Of a stretch of DNA of 64,000 nucleotides, positions 1 to 10,801 are shown piece by piece. A model generated the notes under the pieces. It worked only from the letters and a program-made list of their open reading frames with translations. It had not been told where the DNA came from and made no database searches. The stretch is from DASQUK01 sp963756425. Its GTDB lineage: Bacteria > Actinomycetota > Acidimicrobiia > Acidimicrobiales > VFJN01. The translations under genes and the position numbers were made by a program. Every line of letters starts with the position of its first letter. The first letter of the stretch is position 1. The stretch covers positions 367,303 to 431,302 of the forward strand of contig CAVWNW010000008.1 in the NCBI GenBank assembly GCA_963756425.1, read 5' to 3'.

Positions 1-178
1 CGCCGACCTCGGCCTCGATCCAGGCGAGGTCGGTCTCGAGCTGCTCGGGCGAGTGGGCGACCGCACCGAGCACGCCCATGCCACCGGCCCTCGTGACGGC
101 GGCGACCACGTCGCGGCAGTGGCTGAACGCGAGGATCGGCACGTCGATCCCGAACATCTCAGTGACGGCGGTGCGCAT
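1..178 (-). CDS. Nitronate monooxygenase, N-terminal part only
   Basis: Reading leftward from an ATG at 178, the first 59 codons are open and run off the window. The start (MRTAVTEMFGIDVPIL, then an AFSHC segment and RAGGMGVLGA) matches the beta1-alpha1 start of FMN-dependent nitronate monooxygenases (2-nitropropane dioxygenase family), which oxidise alkyl nitronates. Many family members of unknown substrate occur in lipid operons. It begins 2 bp after the stop of the enoyl-CoA hydratase, so it is the most distal visible gene of the carboxylase operon. The catalytic region lies outside the window, so the exact reaction cannot be judged. Confidence 0.75.
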   Translation of the reverse strand, partial: MRTAVTEMFGIDVPILAFSHCRDVVAAVTRAGGMGVLGAVAHSPEQLETDLAWIEAEVG

Positions 179-180
179 GG

Positions 181-999
181 TCAGGCTCCTTGCTCGGGGA
201 CGTCCCCGTTCGTCGCGGCTGCGACCCACGGTGCCGGGCGCTTCTCGAGATACGCACGCATACCGGCCCTGGCCTCGTCGCTGGCGAACAGCTCCGCCGA
301 GAGGGCACCGGTCCAGGAGAACGCCTCGTCGACCGGCATCCCTGGCACCCGGGCCAGCAGGCGTTTGGATGCGGCCAGGGCGCCGGGCCCGCCCGCCAGC
401 AGGTCGTCGACGGCCCCCGCGACCTCGTCGTCGAGCCGATCCTGGGGCACCGCCACATTGATCAGCCCCATGCGGGCGGCATCAGCCGCCGAGAACCGGG
501 TGCCCCGGAGGAAGGCGGCCCGCGCGTCGGCCGGACGCATCTTGGGCAGGCAGACCACGGAGATGACCGCCGGGGCCACGCCGACGCGCACCTCGGTGAA
601 CCCGAACTTGGCGTCATCGGCGGCGATGGAGAGATCCATGGCGGCGGCGAGGCCCATGCCCCCGGCGACGCAATGGCCGGCGATCCTCCCCACGTACGGC
701 TTGGGCGACCGGGAGAACCGGCCGAAGAGGTCCTCCGGGCGGCGCACCGCCGCCGGGCGATCGTCGGCGCCGGCGCCCGGGGTCCCCGCGGAGCGCTCGG
801 ACAGGTCGGCGCCGGCACAGAAGACCCGCCCCCGGTTCGTGAGCACGACCACTCGTACATCGGGATCGGCGTCCGCGGCATCGAGCGCGTCGCTCAGCTC
901 ACCGACGAGGCGGGTGCTCAAGGCGTTGCGGTTCGCCTCGTCTGCCAGCGTCACGGTGAGCACGCCCCTGGGGTCCCGGGCGGCCTCGACCACGCTCAT
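181..999 (-). CDS. Enoyl-CoA hydratase/isomerase (crotonase family)
   Basis: A 272-residue crotonase-fold protein, the normal length for the family. The oxyanion-hole segments are visible as CAGADLS (about 61-67) and AGGMGLA (about 112-118). It should hydrate or isomerise an enoyl-CoA ester in the cytosol. The gene starts inside the stop of the TIGR03084 gene (ATGA, 996-999) and its stop is 2 bp from the nitronate monooxygenase start, so it is translationally coupled in one operon with a biotin-dependent carboxylase and an AtuA-like protein. By analogy with the Atu terpene pathway it may hydrate a carboxylated glutaconyl-type CoA product; that role is inference, the family call is firm. Confidence 0.9.
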   Translation of the reverse strand: MSVVEAARDPRGVLTVTLADEANRNALSTRLVGELSDALDAADADPDVRVVVLTNRGRVFCAGADLSERSAGTPGAGADDRPAAVRRPEDLFGRFSRSPKPYVGRIAGHCVAGGMGLAAAMDLSIAADDAKFGFTEVRVGVAPAVISVVCLPKMRPADARAAFLRGTRFSAADAARMGLINVAVPQDRLDDEVAGAVDDLLAGGPGALAASKRLLARVPGMPVDEAFSWTGALSAELFASDEARAGMRAYLEKRPAPWVAAATNGDVPEQGA

Positions 1000-1826
1000 G
1001 GCGTGGCCTCCTGGGCGGCCCCGGAACCGGGATCCCCTGATGCCGGCCTCTCCCCGGCGGCCGGCCCGTCAGTGGGCGGCCCGGCGAACGCCTGAGCCCT
1101 GGCGAGCCAGTCGCGAGCATGCGGTCCCGCGACCTCGAGCGTGGTGTCGTCGACGTGGCGCCGCTGGGTGACCACCAGGCAGAAGTCTTCGGCGGCCCCC
1201 CGCACGACGTCGGCCGCGCCGTCGGGGCCGAAGGACCAGACGTCGCCGGACGGCCCGGTCAGCTCAAGTCGCACATCGCCCTCCGGGCGCTGGAGCCCGC
1301 GGTTCGCATAGGACCAGTTGCGCGTGATGAAGCCGATCTGGGCGATGTGGCGGAGCCGGTCGGTGGGCTGCCTTCGGACACCCACGGCGTCAGCGACGTC
1401 CTGGCCGTGCGCCCAGCACTCCATCAGCCGGGCGGTGAGGAACGACTTCGCGCCCATCGACGGCCCATACCACTCGACCCGCCGGTCGTCGTCGAGGGTG
1501 GCCGCCGCCTGTGCCAGCCGGCGACGGGTCGCGCGCCAGGTCTCGAGCAGGTCGGGCGTGGACAGGTGGCGGTGGAGTGTCAGTTCGTCGATGCGGCCCG
1601 GGTCGGCGAAGAGCTCGGCCATCGACTCCTTGAACGCCGGAGGGTCGTCGATGGCGGTGGCGGCCGCCCCGTCGTAGTACGTCAGGTGGCCGATCTGGTC
1701 CGCCACCGTCCACCCCGGGCTCGGCGTCGCGAGCCGCCACTGCTCCGCGGACAGGCCCGCCACGATCGCATCGAGGGTGTCCTGCTCGGCCCGAAGGTCG
1801 GCGGCAACGTCGTGTACGTGCATCAT
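996..1826 (-). CDS. TIGR03084-type metal-binding protein (mycothiol-dependent/DinB fold)
   Basis: This 276-residue protein has the maleylpyruvate-isomerase/DinB-like N-terminal four-helix pattern (GWTVADQIGHLTYYD near 40-54, MECWAHGQDVADA near 138-150, with metal-ligand histidines). A C-terminal sterol-carrier-like region (LELTGPSGDVWSFGP) follows. This arrangement is typical of actinobacterial TIGR03084 proteins, which are predicted to bind metal and perhaps use mycothiol; no reaction is established. It starts with two consecutive ATG codons at 1826, 4 bp past the TetR stop, and overlaps the hydratase gene by ATGA. Its position in the operon suggests a detoxifying or isomerising step on a CoA-pathway intermediate. 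Confidence 0.8.
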   Translation of the reverse strand: MMHVHDVAADLRAEQDTLDAIVAGLSAEQWRLATPSPGWTVADQIGHLTYYDGAAATAIDDPPAFKESMAELFADPGRIDELTLHRHLSTPDLLETWRATRRRLAQAAATLDDDRRVEWYGPSMGAKSFLTARLMECWAHGQDVADAVGVRRQPTDRLRHIAQIGFITRNWSYANRGLQRPEGDVRLELTGPSGDVWSFGPDGAADVVRGAAEDFCLVVTQRRHVDDTTLEVAGPHARDWLARAQAFAGPPTDGPAAGERPASGDPGSGAAQEATP

Positions 1827-1830
1827 CTCG

Positions 1831-2505
1831 TCATCTCCCCGTAGTCATCTCCTCGCCGGCGCGGCTGCGCAGGCCCCGCAGCAGCAGGTCGACCACCTGG
1901 TCGGCGGCCTCCTTCGGCGACGACTCCAGGCCGGACATCACCCGGGGCCGGGAGAAGAACCTGCCAAGGCCGGCGAGCACCCGGGCGACGGCGGCCGTGT
2001 CGACGTCGGCTATGTCATCCCGCTCCACGGCCAGGTCGAGCAGCGTGCGGGTCACGTCGAACAGGTACTCGTTGTGTCCCTCCTCGAGCTCCTGCGCGGC
2101 CGGGACGGCCGCCAGGTCGCGCGCGAACGCCTCGGTCCAGCCGCTGACCGCCACCGTTGCCGCCTCGAGATAGGCGCGCACCGCATCGAGGGGCGCGAGG
2201 TCCTCGCGGAGGGCGTCGCGCGCCACTCGGCCGACGCGCCACAGGTTGCGGTCGACCACGACCAGCACGAGCTCGTCCCGGCTGGGGGCCAGCGCATAGA
2301 GCGTGCGCAGCGAGCAGTTCAGGCGTGCCGCCAGCTCGGCCATCGTCAGCGTCGCGAACCCGCCTGCGAACAGGTGCTCCATCTGGTCGAGCAGCTCCCG
2401 CTGGCGATCGGTCAGCGCCCGCTCGCGATCCCGGCCCATGATGGGTCGGGGCCGCCGCACCGCCCCCAGTCGCCGCCGCGCCTCGTCGACGGCGATCGTG
2501 TTCAC
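1831..2505 (-). CDS. TetR family transcriptional regulator
   Basis: A 224-residue TetR-type repressor. The DNA-binding helix-turn-helix lies around residues 30-75 (LTMAELAARLNCSLRTLYAL), followed by a divergent ligand-binding domain. I chose a GTG start at 2505 because it overlaps the stop of the upstream AtuA-like gene in a GTGA, as the other junctions of this operon do; a longer open frame upstream is antisense-like padding. Being embedded inside the operon suggests autoregulation, probably by an acyl-CoA ligand. A candidate operator is the inverted repeat at 8040-8076 in front of the first gene. Confidence 0.85.
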   Translation of the reverse strand: MNTIAVDEARRRLGAVRRPRPIMGRDRERALTDRQRELLDQMEHLFAGGFATLTMAELAARLNCSLRTLYALAPSRDELVLVVVDRNLWRVGRVARDALREDLAPLDAVRAYLEAATVAVSGWTEAFARDLAAVPAAQELEEGHNEYLFDVTRTLLDLAVERDDIADVDTAAVARVLAGLGRFFSRPRVMSGLESSPKEAADQVVDLLLRGLRSRAGEEMTTGR

Positions 2506-4351
2506 GGGGCGTCGGCGAGCAGCGCCGCGGGCAGCTCGACCACCCGTGCGCGCAGCCACTCGCCCAGGCTCTTGGCCTGCGCATCCTGCCGGGTGGACGC
2601 CGCCACCCCTTCCTGGAGCAGGCCGTGGATCACGAAGTTGAGCGCCCGGAGGTTGGCCAGTCGATAGCGGTCGACGGTGAGGCCGGCGGTCTCGGGCAGC
2701 AGCTCCCGCAGCCGGTCGACGGTCAGGAATCCGTCGAGCCAGGCCCAGGACTCGTCCGTGCGGGCGAAGACGCCGAGGTTGGCGTTGCCCGCCTTGTCCC
2801 CCGAGCGGGCGCCGACCACCCGTCCCAGTGGCGCCCGCACGGTGGGGCCGCGGGGCGCCCGCGCCGCGGGGCCGGGCGCGGGATCGACAGCGGCCGTCGC
2901 TGGGGCCGCAGGGGGTGCCGTGGACTCGACCACGGTGCGTTCTCCGGTGGTCAGGATCACCACGTGTTGGGGCACGAGGTCGGCCGGCACCAGCGCCGGC
3001 CGGAAGACGCCGTACGGCCGGCCCTCGCGGGGCCCGCCGGACAGGCCGAAGAACCCCGGGATGGTGGCGAGGCCGAGCTCGACCATGGCGTTGGACACGG
3101 CACGGCCCACCTTGCGCTCGTCGGGGTCCTTGACCGTCAGTCGCCAGGCCGCGACCGCCTCTTCGTTGCTGCCGGGGTCGGACTTGTCCGTGCGGACCAC
3201 CCGCGCCGTGACGCTGGCGAAGTCCTCCGGCTTGTATGCGCACGCCTCCCAGAACGCGTCCTCCACGAGCTGCGCCTTCGCCTCGATGTCGAGGCCGGTG
3301 AGCGCGACGGCGATGTCGTTGCGGTAGCCGCCCAGCTCGTTCATGGCCACCTTCAGCGTCGACGGCGGCGGCTCGCCCCGCACGCCGCTGAGGCGCACGC
3401 GGTCGGGGCCCCCGGGCTCGATCCGAATCGTGTCGAACCGGGCGGTGACGTCGGGCCCGAGGTACGCGGGGTCCGCGATCTCGTACAGGAGCTGCGACGT
3501 GACGGTGCCGACCGAGACCTCTCCACCAGTGCCATCGTGCTTGCCGATCACCGACGAGCCGTCGGCGGCGATCTCGGCCCAAGGGAAGCCGACCCGGGTC
3601 ATGCCCGGCACCTCGGTGAAGAACGAGTAGTTGCCGCCGGTGGCCTGAGTGCCGCACTCGACGACGTGGCCGGCGACCACCGCCCCGGCCAGAGCGTCCC
3701 AGTCGTCACGGGCCCAGCCGTGGTGCCAGGCCGCCGGGCCGCAGACGACCGCAGCGTCGGTGGTGCGGCCGGTCACGACGATGTCGGCTCCCCGCTCCAG
3801 CGCCTCGACCACGCCCCAGCACCCGAGGTAGGCGTTGGCGCTGACGAACCGGGAGACGTCCCCCACCGGCTCCCCGGTGTCGAGATGGGAGAGGTCGACC
3901 CCGGCCGCGGTCAGCTCTTGGAGCCGCGGCAGGAGGTCGTCGCCGTCGACGTAGGCGATCGTGGGCGACAGGCCCAGCCGGTCGGCGGCCTCGCCCACCG
4001 CCTCCGCGCACCCCACCGGATCGAGCCCGCCGGCGTTCGACACCACCTTGATGCCCCGCTCCATGCAGGTTCCCATCACCTGCTCCATCTGGGCGACAAA
4101 GCTCCGTGCGTAGCCTCTCCCGGGCCCCCGGCTGGCGCGCGTCCGGGCGAGGATGAGCATGGTGAGCTCGGCGAGCCAGTCGCCGGTGAGGACGTCGATG
4201 GGCCCGCCCTCGACCATCTCGCGGGCGGCCGAGAGGCGGTCGCCGTAGAAGCCCGAGCAGTTGGCGATGCGGATGGGACCTGAGGCTGCGTCGCTTGGCG
4301 TAGCCGGGGAACGAGCGGCCCGCTGCGAACCGGCGGGAGTGGACGACATGG

Positions 4352-4355
<4 letters not shown>
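2502..4355 (-). CDS. AtuA-family protein (DUF1446) with C-terminal AtuA-like domain
   Basis: The 617-residue protein has the acyclic-terpene-utilisation AtuA domain from about residue 28 (IRIANCSGFYGDR) to about 460. After an Ala/Pro-rich linker comes the separate AtuA-like C-terminal domain (VVGARSGDKAGNANLGVFA, near 520). AtuA is required for citronellol/geraniol growth in Pseudomonas but its reaction is not established. The start at 4355 makes an ATGA overlap with the biotin carboxylase stop; an upstream in-frame methionine would extend into that gene. Pairing with both carboxylase subunits and a crotonase supports a geranyl-CoA or 3-methylcrotonyl-CoA type pathway. Confidence 0.88.
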
Positions 4356-6327
<1,972 letters not shown>

Positions 6328-6331
<4 letters not shown>

Positions 6332-7980
6332 AGCCGGAAGACCCCGTAGCCGGTCGCGCCGGCGACCGGACGGTTGCGAACCACCGACAGGCACATGCCG
6401 AGCACGGTCCGGGTGTCCCGCGGGTCGATGATGCCGTCATCGCTCACGGCACCGGTCGCGACCAGGGCCAGCGAGCCCTTCTCCTGGATGGCCTCGACGG
6501 CGGCAACGACCCTGGCGTCCTCCTCCTCGTCGAACTCGGTGCCCTTGCGGGCCGCCTGCGCCCGCCGGACCTGCGACATGACTCCGGCGATCTGCTTGGG
6601 GCCCATCACCGCGATCTTGGCCGTCGGCCACAGGAACGTGAACCGGTTGCCGAACGCACGCCCGGACATGCCATAGGTGCCGGCGCCGTACGACGAACCG
6701 ATGATCACGGTCAGGTGCGGGACCGCCGAGTTGGTGACCGCGTTGATCATCTGCGAGCCCTTCTTGACGATCCCTCCCGCCTCGAAGTCGCGACCCACCA
6801 TGTAGCCCGTGATGTTCTGGAGGAACAGCAGCGGCACGTCGCTCTGGTTGCAGAGCTGGATGAAGTGCGCCGCCTTCTCGGCGCCTTCGGGGTAGATCAC
6901 GCCGTTGTTGCCGAGGATGCCCACCGGGTATCCGTGGATGGACGCCCAGCCGCACACCACCGTGGCGCCGTAGCGGCCCTTGAACTCCTCGAAGCGCGAG
7001 CCGTCGACCACTCGGGCGATCACGTCCCGCACGTCGACCGGCTGGCGCAGGTCGCGGCTGACGAGCCCCAGCAGCTCCTCGGTGTCGTAGACCGGGTCCT
7101 CGACGTGTGGGGAGGGCGGCGGACCGGGCTTGCGCCAGTTGAGGTGCGAGACCACCTCCCGGCACATGCGGATGGCGTCCATCTCGTCGCCGGCCAGGTA
7201 GTCGCCCAGGCCCGACACCTCGGCATGGAGCTGCGCGCCCCCGAGCGACTCGTCGTCGCTCTCCTCGCCGGTCGCCATCTTCACCAGCGGCGGCCCGGCG
7301 AGGAAGATCTTCGAGCGCTCCTCGATCACGATCACGTAGTCGGAGAGGCCGGGCTGGTAGGCGCCACCCGCGGTCGACGAGCCGAACACCACGCACACGC
7401 TGGGGATCCCCAGCTTGGACAGCTCGATCATCTCGTAGAAGGCCCGGCCGCTCTCCGCGAAGTGCTCCGTCTGCGCCCGGCGGCGGCGACCCTCGCCTCC
7501 GCCCCCGCCGGTCTCGACCCGGAGGTCGGCACCGGCGGACTCGACGAAGCTGACGTACGGGATCCGGTTGTCGCGGGCGATCTCGATGGCCCGCATCCAC
7601 TTCTTGATCGCGTACGGCGTGAGCGCACCACCGAGGACGGAGGGATCGTTGCCCATCACCACGCACTCGACGCCCGCGATCACGCCGATGCCCACGACCA
7701 TGCCGCCACCGATGGTGTAGTCCGAGCCGTAGCCGGCGAGCGCACTGATCTCCAGGAAGGGACTGTCGGGGTCGAGCACGTTGGCGATGCGCTCCCGGAT
7801 CGGCAGCTTGCCCCGCGACCGCATGCGCTCGACCGCCGCCGGCCCTCCCCCGGCATCGGCCTCGTCGAGCAGCTCATCGATCACCGCGAGCTGCTCGACC
7901 ATGTCGGCGCGGTTCCGCTCGAACGCCTCACCCCTCGTGTCGAGCGTCGATGGCCAGGGCGGGGCGAGCAGCGTCGTCAC
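6328..7980 (-). CDS. Acyl-CoA carboxylase beta subunit (carboxyltransferase)
   Basis: This 550-residue carboxyltransferase carries both crotonase-like halves. The N-terminal half has FVESAGADL and SSTAGGAYQPG; the C-terminal half has NITGYMVGRDFEAGG and SSYGAGTYGMSGRAF. The NITG(F/Y)MVG segment and 550-residue length are typical of 3-methylcrotonyl- and geranyl-CoA carboxylase beta subunits rather than acetyl-CoA carboxylase. It is the first gene of the seven-gene minus-strand operon and transfers carboxyl from biotin to an acyl-CoA. It is divergent from an SDR gene across 140 bp that contain a strong inverted repeat. Confidence 0.95.
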
Positions 7981-8039
7981 GATCGCGACACTAAGGCCGG
8001 TAATACACGGCTGTCCAGATTACCTCCCCCCACCAACTG

Positions 8040-8076
8040 GTTGTAGCCGTGCGGTCATAGGCCGCACAGCTACAAC
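8040..8076. promoter_or_regulatory. 15-bp inverted repeat in divergent promoter
   Basis: Two 15-base arms (GTTGTAGCCGTGCGG at 8040-8054 and its complement at 8062-8076, one mismatch) flank a 7-base loop. The repeat lies between the carboxylase operon and the divergent SDR gene. The position favours an operator, for instance of the operon-encoded TetR protein, over a terminator. No T-tract follows. Confidence 0.5.
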
Positions 8077-8120
8077 AGGAACGGGCTGTCGGCCCGGGAA
8101 CGGGCCGTTACTGTCGGTGC

Positions 8121-8999
8121 ATGGCCTCCGTAGCGGTCGTGACGGGCGCGAACTCGGGCATTGGACGCGCCACCTCCATCCACTTCGCTGCCCAGGGCTA
8201 CTCCGTCGTCGGAACGGTCCGGGACCGCGACAGGGCCACCAAGCTCGGTGCGATGGCGGCCGATCGGGGCGTCGAGGTGGAGCTGGTCGAGCTCGATGTC
8301 GCAGACGACGAGTCGGTGCGGCGCGGCTTCGCCGAGATCCTCGAGCGCACCGGAGGCGTCGACGTGCTGGTGAACAACGCCGGCGTCGGCGGCAACGGTG
8401 TTGTCGAGGAGACCCAGCCCGCTGACTACCTCGACGTCATGAACGTCAACCTCTGCGGTGCGGTGCGCTGCAGCCAGGCGGTGCTGCCCGGCATGCGTGA
8501 CCGGGGAAGCGGTGCCATCGTCAACATCACGTCGGTGGCGGGCCGGGTGGGCGCGCTGGCGCAGTCGCCGTACGTAGCTTCGAAGTGGGCGCTCGAGGGG
8601 ATCAGCGAGGGCATGGCGCAAGAGTTGGCGCCCTTCGGCATCCGGGTGGTGATCGTCGAGCCCGGCATAACCAAGTCGGCCATCTTCGCCAAGAGCGTCG
8701 ACTACCCGAACAACACCGGGGCGTACGAGGCGCCCTACGAGCGCATGTTCCAGATGTACGCGACCGCGATCCCCAACGCCACCGACCCGTTCGAGGTGGC
8801 CGAAGTGATCCACCACGCGGTCACGACCGACGAGCCCCGGCTCCGCTACGTCACCTCGTGGGGTGCCGCCGAGCTGATCCAGGGGCGCGAGCGCATGGCC
8901 GACTCGGAGTGGGTGGCGCTGGGTGCCGCCCCCGACCACGACGCCTACTACGCCCGCTTCGAGGAGCTGTTCGGCCTAGACATCCGTCCCGTCGACTGA
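8121..8999 (+). CDS. Short-chain dehydrogenase/reductase
   Basis: The 292-residue classical SDR shows TGANSGIG (8-15) for NAD(P) binding, NNAG (85-88), and a catalytic Ser-Tyr-Lys set with YVASK at 151-155. It oxidises or reduces an alcohol/ketone pair; the substrate is unknown. A C-terminal extension beyond about residue 250 is longer than in minimal SDRs. It is divergently transcribed from the carboxylase operon and may supply or remove one of its intermediates. Confidence 0.92.
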   Translation: MASVAVVTGANSGIGRATSIHFAAQGYSVVGTVRDRDRATKLGAMAADRGVEVELVELDVADDESVRRGFAEILERTGGVDVLVNNAGVGGNGVVEETQPADYLDVMNVNLCGAVRCSQAVLPGMRDRGSGAIVNITSVAGRVGALAQSPYVASKWALEGISEGMAQELAPFGIRVVIVEPGITKSAIFAKSVDYPNNTGAYEAPYERMFQMYATAIPNATDPFEVAEVIHHAVTTDEPRLRYVTSWGAAELIQGRERMADSEWVALGAAPDHDAYYARFEELFGLDIRPVD

Positions 9000-9031
9000 C
9001 CCCGCCGGTTCGGTGGGGCAGGCTGGGGCGG

Positions 9032-9448
9032 ATGCGGGCTTGGACCTGCCCCGACTGCGGCCGCCGGTTCGGCCGCGCCCGGCAGTCGCACGACTGCGCG
9101 CCCGCGATGGCGCTCGACGAGTACTTCGCGACCGGGCCCCCGCACGAGCGGCCGGTGTTCGACGCGGTGATGCACGCGCTCGAAGGCGTCGGCCCGGTGT
9201 ACGTGGAGCCCGTGTCGGTGGGGATCTTCCTGAAGAACCCGCGCAAGTTCGCCGAGCTGCGCCCGCGGCAACGCTGGACCGCCCTGTCGTTCTCCCTGCG
9301 GCGCCCGGCAAGCCATCGCACCATCGTGCGAAAGGTGGTCCGGTACGGCGGGAGGTACTTCCACATCGCCAACGTCACCGAGCCCGCCGACCTCGACGAT
9401 GACCTGCGCGACCTCCTGACCGAGGCGTACGACGAGGCCGCCAGCTGA
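9032..9448 (+). CDS. DUF5655-domain protein with N-terminal zinc finger
   Basis: The 138-residue protein begins with a short zinc-binding motif (CPDCGRRFGRARQSHDC, residues 5-21). The rest is a DUF5655-like domain (PVSVGIFLKNPRKFAEL, then LRRPASHRTIVRKVVRYGG). Members are small actinobacterial proteins of unknown function, sometimes linked to DNA transactions. The ATG at 9032 is chosen because the motif starts immediately after it; the open frame extends upstream only through the SDR gene in another frame. It ends just before a direct repeat and a hairpin. Confidence 0.75.
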   Translation: MRAWTCPDCGRRFGRARQSHDCAPAMALDEYFATGPPHERPVFDAVMHALEGVGPVYVEPVSVGIFLKNPRKFAELRPRQRWTALSFSLRRPASHRTIVRKVVRYGGRYFHIANVTEPADLDDDLRDLLTEAYDEAAS

Positions 9449-9452
9449 CGAT

Positions 9453-9512
9453 CGCCCGGAGGGCGTGGCGGGCGTCACGGACTTGCGCCCGGAGGGCGTG
9501 GCGGGCGTCACG
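9453..9512. repeat. 27-bp tandem direct repeat
   Basis: Two identical 27-base copies (9453-9479 and 9486-9512; core CCCGGAGGGCGTGGCGGGCG) sit 33 bp apart just after the DUF5655 stop codon. They appear non-coding. Confidence 0.85.
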
Positions 9513-9534
9513 CGCTGACGTCACGACGCCCGCC
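9500..9534. terminator. Hairpin after DUF5655 gene, possible terminator
   Basis: A perfect 9-bp stem (GGCGGGCGT at 9500-9508 with its complement at 9526-9534) encloses a 17-base loop and uses the end of the second direct repeat. No T-run follows, so it could be an intrinsic terminator of the GC-rich actinobacterial kind or only a folded spacer. Confidence 0.4.
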
Positions 9535-9618
9535 TGCGTCAGCCGAACGTCCGCCAGGGGTCAAGCGCGCGTGGTCGGCTTGGGTCCAAAGCGAACTTCC
9601 CTCCCTGGAGGTGGCGGC

Positions 9619-9894
9619 ATGTTCAAGCTCTATTGCGTCAGTTGCGATGTCTCGTTCCCCGTGGAGGCGCGCAGCCTCGTTTCGTTGCACAACACCAGCG
9701 ACGGGCCCGTCGGGTACCTCCGTTGCCCGACAGGTCACCTGGATGCCGTGCGGCTCCATGAACCGCGCGTCGCTGGCGCGGACCGCGGCGGCCGGATCGC
9801 CTACCTCCGGGGCCGGCCCGCATCCGAATGGATGGGCGCCATCTCGAAGAGTCGCCGGCTCCAGGACAAGCAGCTGGCCGACCTGTGCGCCTGA
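9619..9894 (+). CDS. Small protein with CxxC and CxxxH, function unknown
   Basis: Ninety-one residues starting at ATG 9619, with a GGAGG-like sequence 5-10 bases upstream. Two metal-ligand-like pairs are visible: CVSC near residues 6-9 and CPTGH near 37-41. They suggest a single treble-clef or ribbon zinc site, followed by a charged C-terminus. I do not recognise the family. It could be a small zinc-ribbon protein; codon usage resembles its neighbours. Confidence 0.6.
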   Translation: MFKLYCVSCDVSFPVEARSLVSLHNTSDGPVGYLRCPTGHLDAVRLHEPRVAGADRGGRIAYLRGRPASEWMGAISKSRRLQDKQLADLCA

Positions 9895-9992
9895 CCGAGC
9901 CTCGGTTCCCATCGCTCGATGGGCCCGCCGCACACCACCCAGCCCGCCGCACCGTCGATCAACACAACCGAGTACGTGAGAAGGAGGGTCCG

Positions 9993-10139
9993 ATGAGCCC
10001 CTACGGATCCACTGTTTACCAAGTGCAAGCCGGATCGTGGCCGTCGACCCATCACGCTGGTGGGCTTCCGACCGAGATGACGCGGCGCCAGCGCCGCCGC
10101 TTGATCCGGCGCTCGCAGCGGCGGGCCGCACGCCGCTGA
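9993..10139 (+). CDS. 48-residue basic small protein
   Basis: A strong Shine-Dalgarno AAGGAGG (9981-9987) precedes ATG 9993. The 48-residue product has a polar first half and a very arginine-rich end (MTRRQRRRLIRRSQRRAARR). Such tails can bind nucleic acid or phospholipid. The good ribosome-binding site is the main support, since the sequence is too short for a family call. It lies 98 bp after the zinc-ribbon protein and may be cotranscribed with it. Confidence 0.5.
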   Translation: MSPYGSTVYQVQAGSWPSTHHAGGLPTEMTRRQRRRLIRRSQRRAARR

Positions 10140-10247
10140 CCTGGGCGGCATGGAGGTGGTGCCTCACGTCCATGCCGCCCCGCAGGACCCGTCGGCGGCC
10201 GGGTGACGGCTCGGCATCGTGTCGAGCGTGACCTGCCAGGATGTCGC

Positions 10248-10733
10248 ATGCGCTTCGCCGCCGAGCATCGGTTCGCCGCACCGGTCGACGCCGTCGTTGC
10301 GGGCCTGACCGACCCTGAGTTCCACCGAGGGCTGCAGCTGCCGGACCTGAAGCTGCTCGACGTCGACGTGCATCCCAACCGGTCCGAGACCGTGTTGCGG
10401 CTGCGCTACGACTTCGTCGGCAACCTCGACCCCCTGGCGCGCCGCCTGCTCGGCGGCCGCCGGCTGACGTGGCTGCAAGAGCTGCGCCTCGACCGGACCA
10501 GCGGCGCCGGACGGCTCACGTTCGCGGCCGAGGCCGAACCCCGGCGCCTCCACGGCCGCGCCGACGTCGTCATCGAGTCCGACGACGGCGGCACGCGGCG
10601 CACGTTGGACGGCGAGCTGGTGGTGGAGGTGCCGGTCGTGGGCCGCAATGCCGAACGTCGCATCGTTCCGGGGCTGCTCCGTCGCCTGGACATCGAGGCC
10701 TCGGCACTGGACGAGCATCTCCGATCCGGATGA
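10248..10733 (+). CDS. DUF2505-domain protein (SRPBCC-like)
   Basis: The 161-residue protein starts RFAAEHRFAAPVDAVVAGL and continues with a START-like alternation of strands. This is typical of actinobacterial DUF2505 proteins, which have a polyketide-cyclase/SRPBCC fold and bind small hydrophobic ligands. No catalytic residues are known. I chose ATG 10248 because the domain begins there; an earlier in-frame start at 10203 would add a low-complexity stretch. It lies 68 bp upstream of the WS/DGAT gene, so a lipid-related role is possible but unproven. Confidence 0.75.
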   Translation: MRFAAEHRFAAPVDAVVAGLTDPEFHRGLQLPDLKLLDVDVHPNRSETVLRLRYDFVGNLDPLARRLLGGRRLTWLQELRLDRTSGAGRLTFAAEAEPRRLHGRADVVIESDDGGTRRTLDGELVVEVPVVGRNAERRIVPGLLRRLDIEASALDEHLRSG

Positions 10734-10801
10734 CAGGGGCCGAATGGGCTGATTGGATGGCCCCACGGGGGTAAGCACACCCCGACGAGGAGGCAACGCC
10801 G

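Noticed and set aside
1831..3657. 608-codon minus frame running through AtuA into TetR
   Set aside because: Only the last 224 codons look like a protein (TetR); the rest is an out-of-frame reading of the AtuA-like gene.
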